From: Patescibacteria group bacterium UBA5194
GTDB taxonomy: Bacteria > Patescibacteriota > Gracilibacteria > BD1-5 > UBA6164
Direction: 5' to 3'
DNA: 31,511 bases
NCBI GenBank assembly: GCA_002412935.1
Contig: DHWA01000015.1
Coordinates: forward strand, 1 to 31,511
Positions 9,626 to 18,438 of the stretch are shown here, in pieces. The position numbers were made by a program, and so were the translations under genes. The notes below the pieces were generated by a model that made no database searches, was not told the origin of the DNA, and saw only the letters and a program-made list of their open reading frames with translations. Every line of letters starts with the position of its first letter. Positions within the stretch are counted from its first letter, which is position 1.

Positions 9626-10849
9626 ATGAAATACTTACCAGAATCTTGAGAAAATCTTTTTCAAAGAATTAAAAGACTAGTTAGAGAATATGAACTTGCA
9701 AATTGAGCTTGATCTAGTATCAATATAGCAGTTTGAGAACCTGATACTAATCCTCCAGAATTACTTAGACAACTAGTGGCTGAAGAAATTATTAGAGATG
9801 TAAATAAAAATCATAACTATTGGGATAATTGAAGCCCAGAATGATTAAATAAAAAAATAATAGAATTAAATACTTGAATAAATGTAGATAATTTTTCTCA
9901 TTTATCTACTTTATTGATTCCATGAGAAAAACCAATTTTATGACTATTACCAATAGCTTGTTGAGCAAATAGAAATGATTCACCAGTAGAAAATAAATGA
10001 TATATGAAAAATGCTCCAGCATATGATGTTATGGCTACTTGGTGTGAATATCTATGAGAAGAATCTTATATTTGGCCTATTTATAGTTTTGAAAACTTTA
10101 AATTAAAAGTTTCAAATATGCCCATCTGAAAATTACCAAGAATGATATTAACTGTAAAACCAGGGAACCCATGTCCAGTTTGAGCAAGTAAGGAAGAATG
10201 GGAAGAAATAATTAACTTTTGTATAACAAATAAAATAAGATTGGTAAATGATTGAGCTTATACTGCTGTAGTTCATAAAAATCATGTAAGTTTAACTTCA
10301 GTAGCTGTAGATTATCCTAAATTAGAATGGGCTGAATTATTTTCTATTTCAAAAACTTTTTCAGCTTGTGGATGGAGAATATGAACAATTGTATGAACAT
10401 GTGATTTTATAAACGAAATAATAAAAATAAAATGAAACACAGATTCATGAATATTTTGACCTGCAGCAGTTTGATTAAATAGATATCTAGAAACTCCTGA
10501 AAGCAGGGAAGATAATAAAAAAATAAAAGAAATGTATAAACAAAGAATGGATATTTTAATTCCTATTTTTGAAGATGCATGATTACAATTAGCTTGTCCA
10601 AGTGATGCTTGATTTTTTATGTTATTTGATTGTCCTTCATATATAAACTGAGAAAAAATTATGACAGGTGAAGAATTTAATAATAAAATGATTAATACAA
10701 TTTGACTTGTTTGAGTTCCTTTTGTTTGAAGTGAAATCAATGATAAAAAAGAACAATTTATAAGATATTCAGCTTGTTATGATTCTTTAAAAGAAGAAAA
10801 TGTAACTAGATTAAAAGATGCTTTAGCGAAAGTAAAAATTACATACTAA
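9626..10849 (+). CDS. class I/II PLP aminotransferase, probably for diaminopimelate synthesis
   Basis: A 407-aa fold-type I aminotransferase. The PLP lysine is K243 in FSISKTFSACGWRIG; upstream are the NPxPVGASKEEW motif and NDGAYTAV, which holds the PLP-pyridine Asp. The C-terminus carries the substrate arginine (QFIRYSACYDSL). Because it sits between asd and dapB/dapA/lysA, the likely reaction is transamination of tetrahydrodipicolinate, as in DapL, or of its N-acyl derivative, as in DapC. No dapD or dapE is nearby, which favours the direct DapL-type route, but the sequence alone does not settle substrate. An ordinary aspartate or aromatic aminotransferase is the alternative. Confidence 0.8.
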
Positions 10850-10854
10850 ATAAA

Positions 10855-10883
10855 TTGCTTAAAATCAAATTATAACATATAAT
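10855..10883 (+). promoter_or_regulatory. promoter candidate for the 105-aa acidic protein
   Basis: TTGCTT (10855-10860), a 17-bp spacer and a perfect TATAAT (10878-10883) lie between the aminotransferase stop and the start at 10916. This suggests the small gene can be transcribed independently of the lysC operon. Confidence 0.6.
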
Positions 10884-10915
10884 AGATATACATTTTATTT
10901 TTTAACATATAAAAA

Positions 10916-11233
10916 ATGTTTGAATTCTTTAAAAAATTATTTTGAGGTAATAGTTGTGAAAACTGTGGTAATCATGATGAAGCAGTAATAACTCCTATTG
11001 AAGAAGTTCCTACAGTAACAACAGAAGAAGTAAATATATCTCCAGTTGTAGAAACTGCTAATGAAGAAGTAATAAATACTCCAGTAGCTGTAGAAGAAAT
11101 AAAAGTTGAAGAAACTATTGCTGCGGCAGAACCAACTGAAACTGTCGAACAAATTGTAACTACTGAAACAGTAGAAACAACAAATACAATTGAAAATAAT
11201 TGAGAAATTATCCCAGAAGAAGTAAAAATATAA
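10916..11233 (+). CDS. small acidic Val/Glu/Thr-rich protein with CxxC motif
   Basis: A 105-aa protein that I cannot assign to a family. It begins with an amphipathic stretch (MFEFFKKLFGG), then SCENCGNHD (C14, C17, H20), a possible half metal site. The remaining 80 residues are a low-complexity acidic tail of repeated Glu-Glu-Val/Thr-Val units (EEVPTVTTEEV, EETANEEV-like). No signal peptide or true transmembrane segment is seen, though the first residues could touch a membrane. It has its own promoter and terminator inside the lysine cluster. The composition resembles disordered, highly charged linker proteins. Its function is unknown. Confidence 0.7.
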
Positions 11234-11247
11234 TAATATTTATAAAT

Positions 11248-11282
11248 AAAAAAGAGTTAATAATATAAATTAACTCTTTTTT
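11248..11282 (+). terminator. rho-independent terminator
   Basis: A 14-bp perfect stem, AAAAAAGAGTTAAT at 11248-11261 with its complement at 11269-11282, closes a 7-base loop and is followed by a T-rich tail. It ends the acidic-protein transcript. Confidence 0.85.
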
Positions 11283-11291
11283 ATTTTTTGA

Positions 11292-11319
11292 TTGACAAAT
11301 ATTTTTTTATCCTTATATT
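11292..11319 (+). promoter_or_regulatory. promoter candidate for the Cys-rich 89-aa protein
   Basis: A perfect TTGACA (11292-11297), a 16-bp spacer and TATATT (11314-11319) lie just behind the preceding terminator and about 33 bases before the start codon at 11352. Confidence 0.6.
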
Positions 11320-11351
11320 TTATAAAATTTATTTTATTAAAATTTATTATT

Positions 11352-11621
11352 ATGACATATAGTTTTTTTGAGAGGTCAGGTTTAGGTGAAGCAATTTTAG
11401 GTTGTGATTTAGGTTGTTATTTATCTTTAATTAAACCAACTACAAGAGCTACTGATGAAGTAATAAAAGAAGTTGAAGCAATTATACCTGAAAAATTTAG
11501 TGAAACTAATTCTCCATATAACCAACCTATTACTTGAAGTGACAATTGTGTAACAGATAGAAATGGTACAGTATTTATGGATAATGGTAGATGAGATATG
11601 ATTCCTTGTCCAAATTGTTAA
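11352..11621 (+). CDS. small cysteine-containing protein, 89 aa
   Basis: An unrecognised small protein with its own promoter and terminator. Five cysteines are arranged as CDLGC (C18, C22), C66 and a C-terminal CPNC (C86, C89), which could bind a metal or form disulfides. The middle is a helical, charged segment (ATDEVIKEVEAIIPEKF), and the last third (CVTDRNGTVFMDNGRGDMIPC) may form a small beta-hairpin. Glycine codons are six GGT to two TGA, unlike the genes around it, so it may be a recent arrival or be under different translational selection. The start at 11352 was chosen over the earlier in-frame ATG at 11292, which overlaps the -35 promoter box. Confidence 0.7.
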
Positions 11622-11632
11622 AATACTACTTT

Positions 11633-11679
11633 AATACAAAAAAAGAAAAAAGTTTGAAACTTTTTTCTTTTTTTGTATT
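11633..11679 (+). terminator. rho-independent terminator
   Basis: A long inverted repeat of about 22 bp per arm centres on base 11656. It runs A-rich on the left and T-rich on the right, with a GTTTGAAAC centre. It ends the Cys-rich gene 34 bases before dapB. Confidence 0.85.
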
Positions 11680-11712
11680 ATCTTAAATATATATACTTAA
11701 AAATACATTTTT

Positions 11713-12447
11713 ATGAAAATAGCAATTGTAGGATATGGTAGGATGTGAAAACTAGTAGAGGAATATAGTCTAAAAAGATGAAATAAAGTAGCAATAATTA
11801 TAGATCCATCTAAAAATACAACAATTCAAGATTTACTTAATACTGAATTTGATGTAATTATAGAATTTTCTATTCCTAAAGTAGCTATGGATAATATGAG
11901 ATTTTATGCAAAAAACAATATGAAAGTTGTTATGGCTACAACTGGTTGGTATGATAAGATTGAAGAAATAAAAACATTGTTTACTAATTCAAATTGAGCT
12001 ATACTTTGGAGTAGTAACTTTTCTCTATGAGTACATTTATTTTGGAAAATAATTGAAAGTGCTTCAAAAATAATGAATAAAATTGAAGATTATGATGTAT
12101 TTTGACATGAATTTCATCACAATAAAAAAGCAGATTCTCCATCTGGGACAGCTATTACTACAGCTGAAATAATTTTAAACAATGTAGATAGAAAAAAAAC
12201 ATTAATTACAGAAGAATTATCTCACAGACCTATAAAACCTGAAGAATTACATTTTTCATCAACTAGATGATGAAGTATACCATGAACTCACAGTGTTTAT
12301 TTTGATTCTTTGTTTGATACAATCAAAATCGAACACACAGCCAGAACTAGAGAATGATTTGCATTATGATCTGTAGTTTGTGCAGAATGGCTAAAAGATA
12401 AAACAGGGTATTATGAGATAGGTGACTTTGTGAAAGAATTAGTTTAA
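11713..12447 (+). CDS. dapB: 4-hydroxy-tetrahydrodipicolinate reductase
   Basis: DapB reduces the product of DapA to tetrahydrodipicolinate with NAD(P)H. The 244-aa product has the Rossmann loop GYGRMGK near its start. It then has EFSIPKVAM and MATTGWYD, typical of the cofactor domain, and the catalytic motif GHEFHHNKKADSPSGTA. It ends with the family block HTARTREGFALGSV. It stands 78 bp upstream of dapA, with one palindromic repeat between. The preceding terminator suggests its own promoter, although none with good spacing was found in the 33-bp gap. Confidence 0.95.
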
Positions 12448-12455
12448 AAAATCGT

Positions 12456-12480
12456 GTCATTCCGGACCTGATCCGGAATC
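12456..12480 (+). repeat. GTCAT-type palindromic repeat, copy 1
   Basis: A 25-bp imperfect palindrome (GTCATTCCGGA...TCCGGAATC) between dapB and dapA. It is the reverse complement of 13513-13537 with one mismatch and resembles 28364-28388. It is GC-rich compared with the surroundings. Confidence 0.9.
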
Positions 12481-12524
12481 TTTAACAATTCCATAAATAA
12501 CTTTTATTTTTTAATTATTTATAT

Positions 12525-13424
12525 ATGACCACAAAACAACTTTCTTGATTATGGACAGCTTTGGTTACACCTTTCAAAGAGTGAGATTGAATAGATAATG
12601 AAATTGATTATGTGGCTCTTGATAGATTATTAAATATGCAAATTGATGCCGAAGTAGATTGAGTATTACTTCTTTGAACAACTTGAGAAAGACCTACATT
12701 AACTGAGCAAGAAGAAATAGAATTAATAAAATTTAGTATAAACATTCTCAAATGAAAAACTAAAATAATGGTAAATGCTGGAACTTATTCAACTCTTGAT
12801 AATATAAAAACAATAAAATATTTAAATAATATTGAAGATATAGATTGATATTTATTAGTAAATCCATATTACAATAAACCAACTCAAACAGGTTTAAAAA
12901 AACATTTTATTATTTCTGCCAAACAAACAGATAGAGCTGTTATTCTTTATAATATAAAATGAAGAACAGGAGTAAATTTAGAAACTAATACTTTATTAGA
13001 TATTATTTCAGAATGTCCAAATGTAGTTTGAGTAAAAGAAGCAAGTTGAGATTTGAATCAAATAAAAGATGTAATAGATAGAACTCCTGAAAACTTTTTA
13101 GTTTTTTCTTGAGATGATAGTTTGACATATGATTTAATAAAATTTTGATGAAATTGAGTTATATCTGTTGCATCAAACTCTATTCCAACTGAAATGAAAG
13201 AATTTGTAGATTTATGTTTAATTAATGATACTAAAGCAAAAGAAATAAATGAAAAACACTCTGAATTTTTTGATAAAATTTTCATACAAACAAACCCACT
13301 TCCAACAAAAACTTTACTAGCAAGTAAATGAATTATAAAAGAAGAGTTTAGACTTCCAATGTGTAGAATGGATGAAAAAGAAAAAAAAGAATTTCTAGAT
13401 TTTATTAAAGAAAATAAGTATTAG
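12525..13424 (+). CDS. dapA: 4-hydroxy-tetrahydrodipicolinate synthase
   Basis: DapA condenses pyruvate with aspartate semialdehyde. The 299-aa TIM-barrel protein has the motif LLLGTTGERPTLT (about 48-60), NPYYNKPTQTG, YNIKGRTGV (usually YNVPGRTG, so Pro is replaced by Lys) and the Schiff-base lysine K171 in VVGVKEASGDL. FSGDDSL and the VISVASNSIP loop follow. It ends with TAG, one of the few TAG stops here. Neighbours dapB and lysA complete the pathway. Palindromic repeats sit directly on both sides of the gene. Confidence 0.95.
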
Positions 13425-13432
13425 TTCTTTTT

Positions 13433-13461
13433 GTCATTGCGAGTTTTTACGAAGCAATCCA
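13433..13461 (+). repeat. GTCAT-type palindromic repeat, copy 2
   Basis: It reads GTCATTGCGAG, a short A/T centre, then CGAAGCAATCC, an imperfect palindrome just after the dapA stop. It shares the GTCATT start and the inverted-arm plan of the other copies, but its arm sequence differs. Confidence 0.75.
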
Positions 13462-13512
13462 GAAAAAAATATTCGTTTTATAAGTTAAATAAATTAGTTT
13501 TTCCTTACTAGA

Positions 13513-13537
13513 GATTCCGGATCAAGTCCGGAATGAC
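13513..13537 (-). repeat. GTCAT-type palindromic repeat, copy 3 (inverted)
   Basis: A 25-bp palindrome ending in GGAATGAC, the reverse complement of the copy at 12456-12480 with one mismatch. Copies 1 and 3 therefore bracket dapA in opposite orientation. Confidence 0.9.
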
Positions 13538-13561
13538 ACATATTTACTAACATTTTTTCCT

Positions 13562-13849
13562 ATGCAATTTAAAGAATTACTTGATACTCTTGATCCAATT
13601 AAAAATTACTCTGTTGAAATTGTTTTAAATTCTTGAGAAATTTATATTGTTGAAAACAAACCTTGAAAACAATGATCTTTAAGAATATTACAAAATCATT
13701 TATGAGATAATATAAAATCAAAAGAAAAAATTGATCTTAAATTATTCTGTGAATACTATGAAGAATGGCTTAGTAATAATGAAATTCATACAACAATTTG
13801 ATTTCTAGATAAATACAATAGGAAATGATGAATTATAAGGAGATTTTAA
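13562..13849 (+). CDS. hypothetical protein, 95 aa
   Basis: A small soluble protein between dapA and lysA, flanked by palindromic repeats on both sides. UGA codons fall in turns such as NSGEIY and NKPGKQGSL. It is rich in charged residues, has no signal peptide, and ends in a basic tail (KYNRKGGIIRRF). No family was recognised. Its place in the lysine cluster may be incidental, since repeats separate it from both neighbours. Confidence 0.65.
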
Positions 13850-13862
13850 ATTTAAAAAATTT

Positions 13863-13962
13863 GTCATTCTGAATAAAATGAAGAATTCCTTAAATATTAC
13901 AATTTATTTAAACATTATATAGAGATGCTTCGTTACTCTTAGGATGCTCGCGAAGACAGTCC
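13863..13962 (+). repeat. composite inverted repeat element (GTCATTCTGAAT type)
   Basis: The left arm at 13863-13891 (GTCATTCTGAAT...AAGAATTCCTTA) and the right arm around 13924-13960 (GATGCTTCGTTACTC... ending in GACAG) are roughly inverted copies, separated by about 35 AT-rich bases. The whole can fold into one long imperfect hairpin. The left arm differs at only two positions from 28828-28856. Confidence 0.75.
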
Positions 13963-14006
13963 TTTAGAGACAGAGTATAAATATTTTATTTACTTAATAA
14001 AAATCT

Positions 14007-15275
14007 ATGACTATAAAAACTACTCCTCTTACACTTAAAAAAGTAAAAGAAATAGCTAAAATTTATCCTACACCTTTTGTAATTTACGATAAAAAAGCAA
14101 TTGTAGAAAATATGCAAGAATTTAAAGAAGCATTTTCTTGGGTAAATTGATTTAAAAACTTCTATGCAGTTAAAGCTTGTCCAAATCCTACTATTCTAAA
14201 AATACTTAAAGAGTTATGAAGTTGAGCAGATTGTAGTTCTATGTGAGAAATTATAATGAGTGAAATAGTTTGAATAACTTGAAAAGAAGTTATGTTTACA
14301 TCAAATAATACAAAATATGATGAATTTATGAAAGCTCATAAAATGTGAGCAATTATCAATTTTGACGATATTACACATATAGATTATTATAAAGATCATA
14401 TTTGATTTTATCCTAGAATTGCATGCTGTAGATACAATCCAGGACCATTAAAAAAATGAAATACCATAATAGGGAAGCCAGAAGAAGCTAAATATGGTAT
14501 GAAAAAAGAACAATTATTTGAAGCTTATGAAAAATTAAAAAAATGGTGAACAAAACATTTTTGACTTCATACAATGGTAGCTTCAAATGAACTTGATCCA
14601 GCTTACTTTATAGAAACTGCAAAAATACTTTTTGAACTTGTTGTAGAAATAGAAAAAGAATTAAATATAAAATTTGATTTTGTAAATTTATGAGGTTGAA
14701 TTGGTATACCATATAAACCAGAACAGAAAAAAGTAGATTTAAATGTAGTTTCAAAATGAATAAAAAAAGAATACGATAAAATAATTTGAACAAATAGAGA
14801 AAAACCTCTAAAAATAGTTATGGAATGTGGTCGTATGATAACTTGACCTTATGGATACCTAGTAAGTGAAGTACTTCATGTAACTGATAAATATAAACAA
14901 TATGTATGAGTTGATGCTAGTATGCAATGTCTAATGAGACCAGCATTATATTGAGCCTATCATCATATAACAGTATTATGAAAAGAAGATGCAAAACTAA
15001 ATGAAACTTATGATGTAACTTGATCTCTATGTGAAAACAATGATAAATTTGCAGTAGATAGAAAATTACCAAAAATTGATGAGTGAGATTATATAGTAAT
15101 TCATGATGCATGAGCTCACTGAACTGCTATGTGATTTAATTACAATGCTAAACTTAGACCAGCAGAATTATTACTTGAAGAAGACTGAAAAGTTAGCCTT
15201 ATTCGTAGATCTGAGACTTTAAATGAATATTTTGCAACCATAAATTGAATTAATTGATTTGAATATAATACATAA
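14007..15275 (+). CDS. lysA: diaminopimelate decarboxylase
   Basis: LysA decarboxylates meso-diaminopimelate to L-lysine using PLP. The 422-aa fold-type III enzyme has the PLP lysine K56 in FYAVKACPNP, then GSGADCSSMGEI. It also carries a glycine-rich phosphate loop (NLGGGIGIPY) and MECGRMIT. The family's C-terminal catalytic block is SLCENNDKFAVDR followed by DAGAHGTAMGFNYNAKLRPAE. Carboxynorspermidine decarboxylase is the main alternative, but the CEN-D motif and the dap neighbours fit LysA. A terminator follows directly. The final pathway step is encoded here although the epimerase that makes its substrate is not visible in the window. Confidence 0.92.
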
Positions 15276-15280
15276 ATTTA

Positions 15281-15322
15281 AAATCAAAAAAATCTCTAGA
15301 AAATAAGAGATTTTTTTGATTT
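15281..15322 (+). terminator. rho-independent terminator after lysA
   Basis: Seventeen-base perfect arms (15281-15297 and 15306-15322, core AAATCTCT/AGAGATTT) close an 8-base loop, with T-rich sequence in the right arm. The structure ends the lysine cluster. Confidence 0.85.
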
Positions 15323-15343
15323 ATAAAAAGATTTAGTTATAAT
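15316..15343 (+). promoter_or_regulatory. promoter candidate for ftsK
   Basis: TTGATT (15316-15321), a 16-bp spacer and a perfect TATAAT (15338-15343) overlap the right arm of the lysA terminator and leave a leader of about 20 bases before ftsK. Confidence 0.55.
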
Positions 15344-15369
15344 ATTTTCAATTAAATAACCCTATTATT

Positions 15370-17568
15370 ATGCCAAGAAAAAAAACTGTACACTTACCAC
15401 CAGAATTAAATAAAATCGTCTTCTGAATAATTTTCCTAATATTATGAGTTGCAACAATCTTTGCTGATACAAACTCAGTTTTTTGATATTATCTATCTTT
15501 GATTTTATCAACTCTGTTTTGAGCTTATTTTAAAATCATTGTTTCACCATCATTTATATTTTTTTCATTTATGTTATTTAAAAATGGTATAAATTTCAAT
15601 TTCAATGTATATAGAGCTTTTTGATTTGTGTTTTATTTTGTTTCTATTTGCAATATTATATGATTTTTTACTGATTATAAAGCAGCATTTAATTTATTTA
15701 CTATCTTAAAATGATTTCTATGAGTTGAAACAACACTACTAACTTCATTTGTACTTTTTATAGTTTCTCTTGTGATACTTTTTAGATTTTCTCCAAAAAA
15801 TATGCTACAAAAAGCCGTTTCTATGAGACCAGATTTATGAAAAATGAAAGATAGCTTAACTCGTGAAGCAACAAAAGATTTAAAAATAACAAATGATAAC
15901 AATAAAAAAACAAAAAAAGATATAGAATTAGAAAAAAAGAAAAAAGAGTTAGATGACGCTTTGATAATGCTTAAAAAAGAAAAAGAAGCATTTAATAATA
16001 AACAACAAAAAATCCCACTAGATAAGTCTTTTCCTAAACAAATAAAAGTAGAACAAGTAGAAAAATTATGAGAAACTATAAGTGAATTCTTTTGAAAAAA
16101 GACAGTAAAAAAAGATGAAAAAAGTACTTTTAAAGAACCCAATTTTTGAATTTGGACTCTACCTAAAATAGCATTATTAAATGATAGATGAAGTGAAATA
16201 AAAATAGATGAACATGAAGTTAGAAAAAAAGAAATCGAAATAGAAGAAAAACTACTTCAATTCAAAATAGAGGTAGATATGGAATGATATAAAGTTGGTC
16301 CAACTGTAACTCAATTTAGACTTAAACCAAAAGATTGAGTTAAATTACAAAAAATAGAAAACCTTAAAAAAGATTTAGCTTTAGCTCTACAAGCAAAAAG
16401 TATAAGGATACAAGCTCCTATTCCTGGACTTGGAGTAGTAGGAATTGAAACTCCAAACAATGTAAGAAGTACGGTTTGACTTAGAGAAGTATTGGAAAAT
16501 CCTTTATTTAAATCTAAAAAATTTGATATACCTATAGCTATTTGAAAAGATGTAAATGCTGATATTGTTATATGAGATCTGACAAATATGCCTCACTTAC
16601 TAGTAGCGGGACAAACTGCCAGTTGAAAATCTGTTTGAATAAATTGATTCATTCTTAGTATGTTATTTAAATTTAGTCCAACTGAACTTAAATTTATAAT
16701 GATAGATCCAAAAAGAGTAGAACTATCTGTTTATAATTGAATTCCTCATCTATTAACTCCAGTAATAACAAGCTCAGAAAAAGCAGTAAATGCTTTGAAA
16801 TGGTGAGTTGCTGAAATGCTTAAAAGATATGATTTAGCAACAGCTATCAATGCTAAAAATATAAAAGAATACAATGAAAAAGTAGATAAATCAAAAAGAT
16901 TTCCATATATAGTAATTATAATTGATGAGCTTGCTGATTTGATGATGAGTGGAAATAAAAAAGAAGTAGAGGCTAGTATTGCTCGTATCGCTCAAATGGC
17001 TCGTGCAGTTGGTATGCATCTAATTGTTGCAACTCAAAGACCTTCAGTTGATGTAATTACTTGATTAATCAAAGCAAATATTCCAAGTCGTATAGCTTTT
17101 ACTGTAGCTTCTCAAATTGATTCAAGAACTGTTATTGATAAAGCATGAGCTGAGGATTTACTTGGTAAATGAGATATGCTTTATAGTCCAACAGGGACGC
17201 TAGAAGCAGAAAGAGTACAATGAGTATTTGTAGAAACTGATGAAATAGAAGCTGTAGTAAATCAAATAAAACTCACAGTAGATCCAGATGTAGTAGAAAA
17301 TATGTATGATCCAAATATAGTAAGTGGTAGAACAACAACAGAATGAAGTATAATGGAAAATTATACTTGAAGTCAAGATGAAAATTCAGAGATAGTTGAA
17401 AAAGCTATACAAGTCGTAAAAGAAGCCAAAAAAGCCTCAACTTCACTTATTCAAAGAAAACTATGACTTTGATATGCTCGTGCAGCTAAGATACTAGACA
17501 TACTAGAAGATTTATGAATAGTTTGACCAAGCAATGGAAGTAAGCCGAGAGAAGTATATGTAGATTAG
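15370..17568 (+). CDS. ftsK: DNA translocase FtsK
   Basis: FtsK pumps chromosomal DNA through the division septum and activates XerCD recombination at dif. The 732-aa protein has four N-terminal membrane segments (about 15-150) and a coiled, Lys/Glu-rich linker (about 155-230). The motor domain follows, with Walker A AGQTASGKS (K420, its loop glycine encoded by UGA) and Walker B IIIDELADLMM (D519, E520). ATQRPSVDVITG and the C-terminal winged-helix gamma domain (LIQRKLGLGYARAAKILDILEDLG...) complete it. The gamma domain normally reads KOPS DNA motifs. The stop is TAG. The last 43 bp recur 650 bp downstream behind a toxin-antitoxin pair. Confidence 0.95.
17526..17568 (+). repeat. direct repeat R1: ftsK 3' terminus
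   Basis: The last 43 bp of ftsK, from ACCAAG to the TAG stop, encode the end of the gamma domain (PSNGSKPREVYVD). A diverged copy, R2, lies at 18220-18263 in the same orientation. Confidence 0.85.
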
Positions 17569-17639
17569 AAAAATTATTTTACTTTTCATTAATTTAATTA
17601 TAATATAATCAAATCTTAAATTTTAATCCTCAAGAAAGT

Positions 17640-17831
17640 ATGACAACATTAACACAAAATCCTAAAAAAAGTATTGTAAATAAATATACAATAAACTTTG
17701 TGTGAATCAATATCAATACTAGAAGAAAAAAGAAAAACATAACAGAAACATTGAAAAAATATATAATAAAATGAACTTGAAAAAAAGAAAACTTATCAGG
17801 TTTAGTTGATAAAACACTATATGGAAAATAA
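17640..17831 (+). CDS. putative antitoxin of a PIN toxin pair
   Basis: A 63-aa basic protein read with UGA as glycine. It overlaps the start of the PIN-domain gene by 11 bp, the usual layout of a VapBC-type operon with antitoxin first. An N-terminal stretch (KYTINFVGINI) could form the DNA-binding beta-strand and is followed by a charged helix (RRKKKNITETLKKYI). No family can be named with certainty; antitoxin is inferred from size, order and overlap. TATAAT boxes at 17599-17604 and 17604-17609 may form its -10 promoter. Repressing its own operon would be the expected behaviour. Confidence 0.6.
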
Positions 17832-18207
17832 AATTTATATATTAGATAGCAATGTATTTATCTGATTCTTCTATGAAGATGACTCTTTGCATGATTTATC
17901 ACTAAAAATACTAGAAGAATTAAAATCCTCTAAAATCATAGTTCCTTATTGTGTTATTCAAGAAGTTTGCTCAATATTTTCAATTCGTTTTTGAAAGCAA
18001 ATTGCAGATAATTTTCTATATTTTTTATTAGAAACAGATAATTTTGAACTAATCAATAATGATGTATATGACGAAGTTAGTCATTTTCTAGAATTTAAAG
18101 ATAAGATTTCTTTCACAGATTTATCACTAATTATGATATCAAAAAAGTACTGAGCAGAACTTATAACTTTTGATAAACAATTACTTAAATTATATTGAAA
18201 TAGTTAG
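17821..18207 (+). CDS. PIN-domain ribonuclease toxin (VapC-like)
   Basis: A 128-aa protein with the acidic residues of a PIN nuclease: D9 in YILDSNVFIG, E48 in VIQEV, D100 in SFTDLS and D118 in LITFDKQ. This is the Mg-binding quartet by which VapC-type toxins cut tRNA or other RNA. All four of its glycines are UGA codons, so the gene is adapted to code 25. It is translationally coupled to the 63-aa antitoxin, and the stop is TAG. The pair lies between two copies of the ftsK terminus and was probably acquired or transposed as a unit. Confidence 0.85.
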
Positions 18208-18219
18208 TTAAATTATTTT

Positions 18220-18263
18220 ACCAAGTAATTGAAGTAAGCCTAGGGGGAGTATATGTGGATTAG
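18220..18263 (+). repeat. direct repeat R2: diverged copy of ftsK 3' terminus
   Basis: This stretch matches R1 over its whole length with about eight substitutions and one extra base. Shared blocks include GAAGTAAGCC and AGTATATGT. It lies 13 bases after the PIN toxin stop. A shared AAATTATTTTAC also follows R1 and precedes R2. Confidence 0.85.
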
Positions 18264-18384
18264 GAATTTATATTTAATTTTTATATGGACATTTATTCCA
18301 AGTATATTATGATTAATTGATGCTATAAGCTATTTTTCATATACTCAAAAAACTTGGGATTATATATATAATAAAAAAACATAA
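18253..18384 (+). CDS. short membrane ORF resembling the end of a TM2 domain
   Basis: This 43-aa ORF starts inside repeat R2 and ends at TAA 18382-18384. It reads as one hydrophobic helix followed by a polar tail (FIPSILGLIDAISYF, then TWDYIYNKK). That pattern resembles the second helix and tail of TM2-domain proteins (GxxGLIDxxR...). The first TM2 helix is missing, so it is probably a fragment left by the rearrangement that created R2, though a real small membrane protein is possible. Confidence 0.35.
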
Positions 18385-18438
18385 TTACATTATTTTTATC
18401 AATATTTTTACTTAATAATAATTAAAATAAAAAATATT

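Noticed and set aside
10312..10740. 142-aa minus-strand ORF
   Set aside because: It is antisense to the PLP aminotransferase around the active-site lysine.
11292..11351. upstream ATG extending the Cys-rich protein
   Set aside because: The extension would be a hydrophobic leader coded by the promoter itself; a -35/-10 pair lies there, so the ATG at 11352 is preferred.
15675..16142. 155-aa minus-strand ORF
   Set aside because: It is antisense to the membrane and linker part of ftsK; its Ser/Phe-rich composition mirrors Lys/Glu-rich codons on the plus strand.
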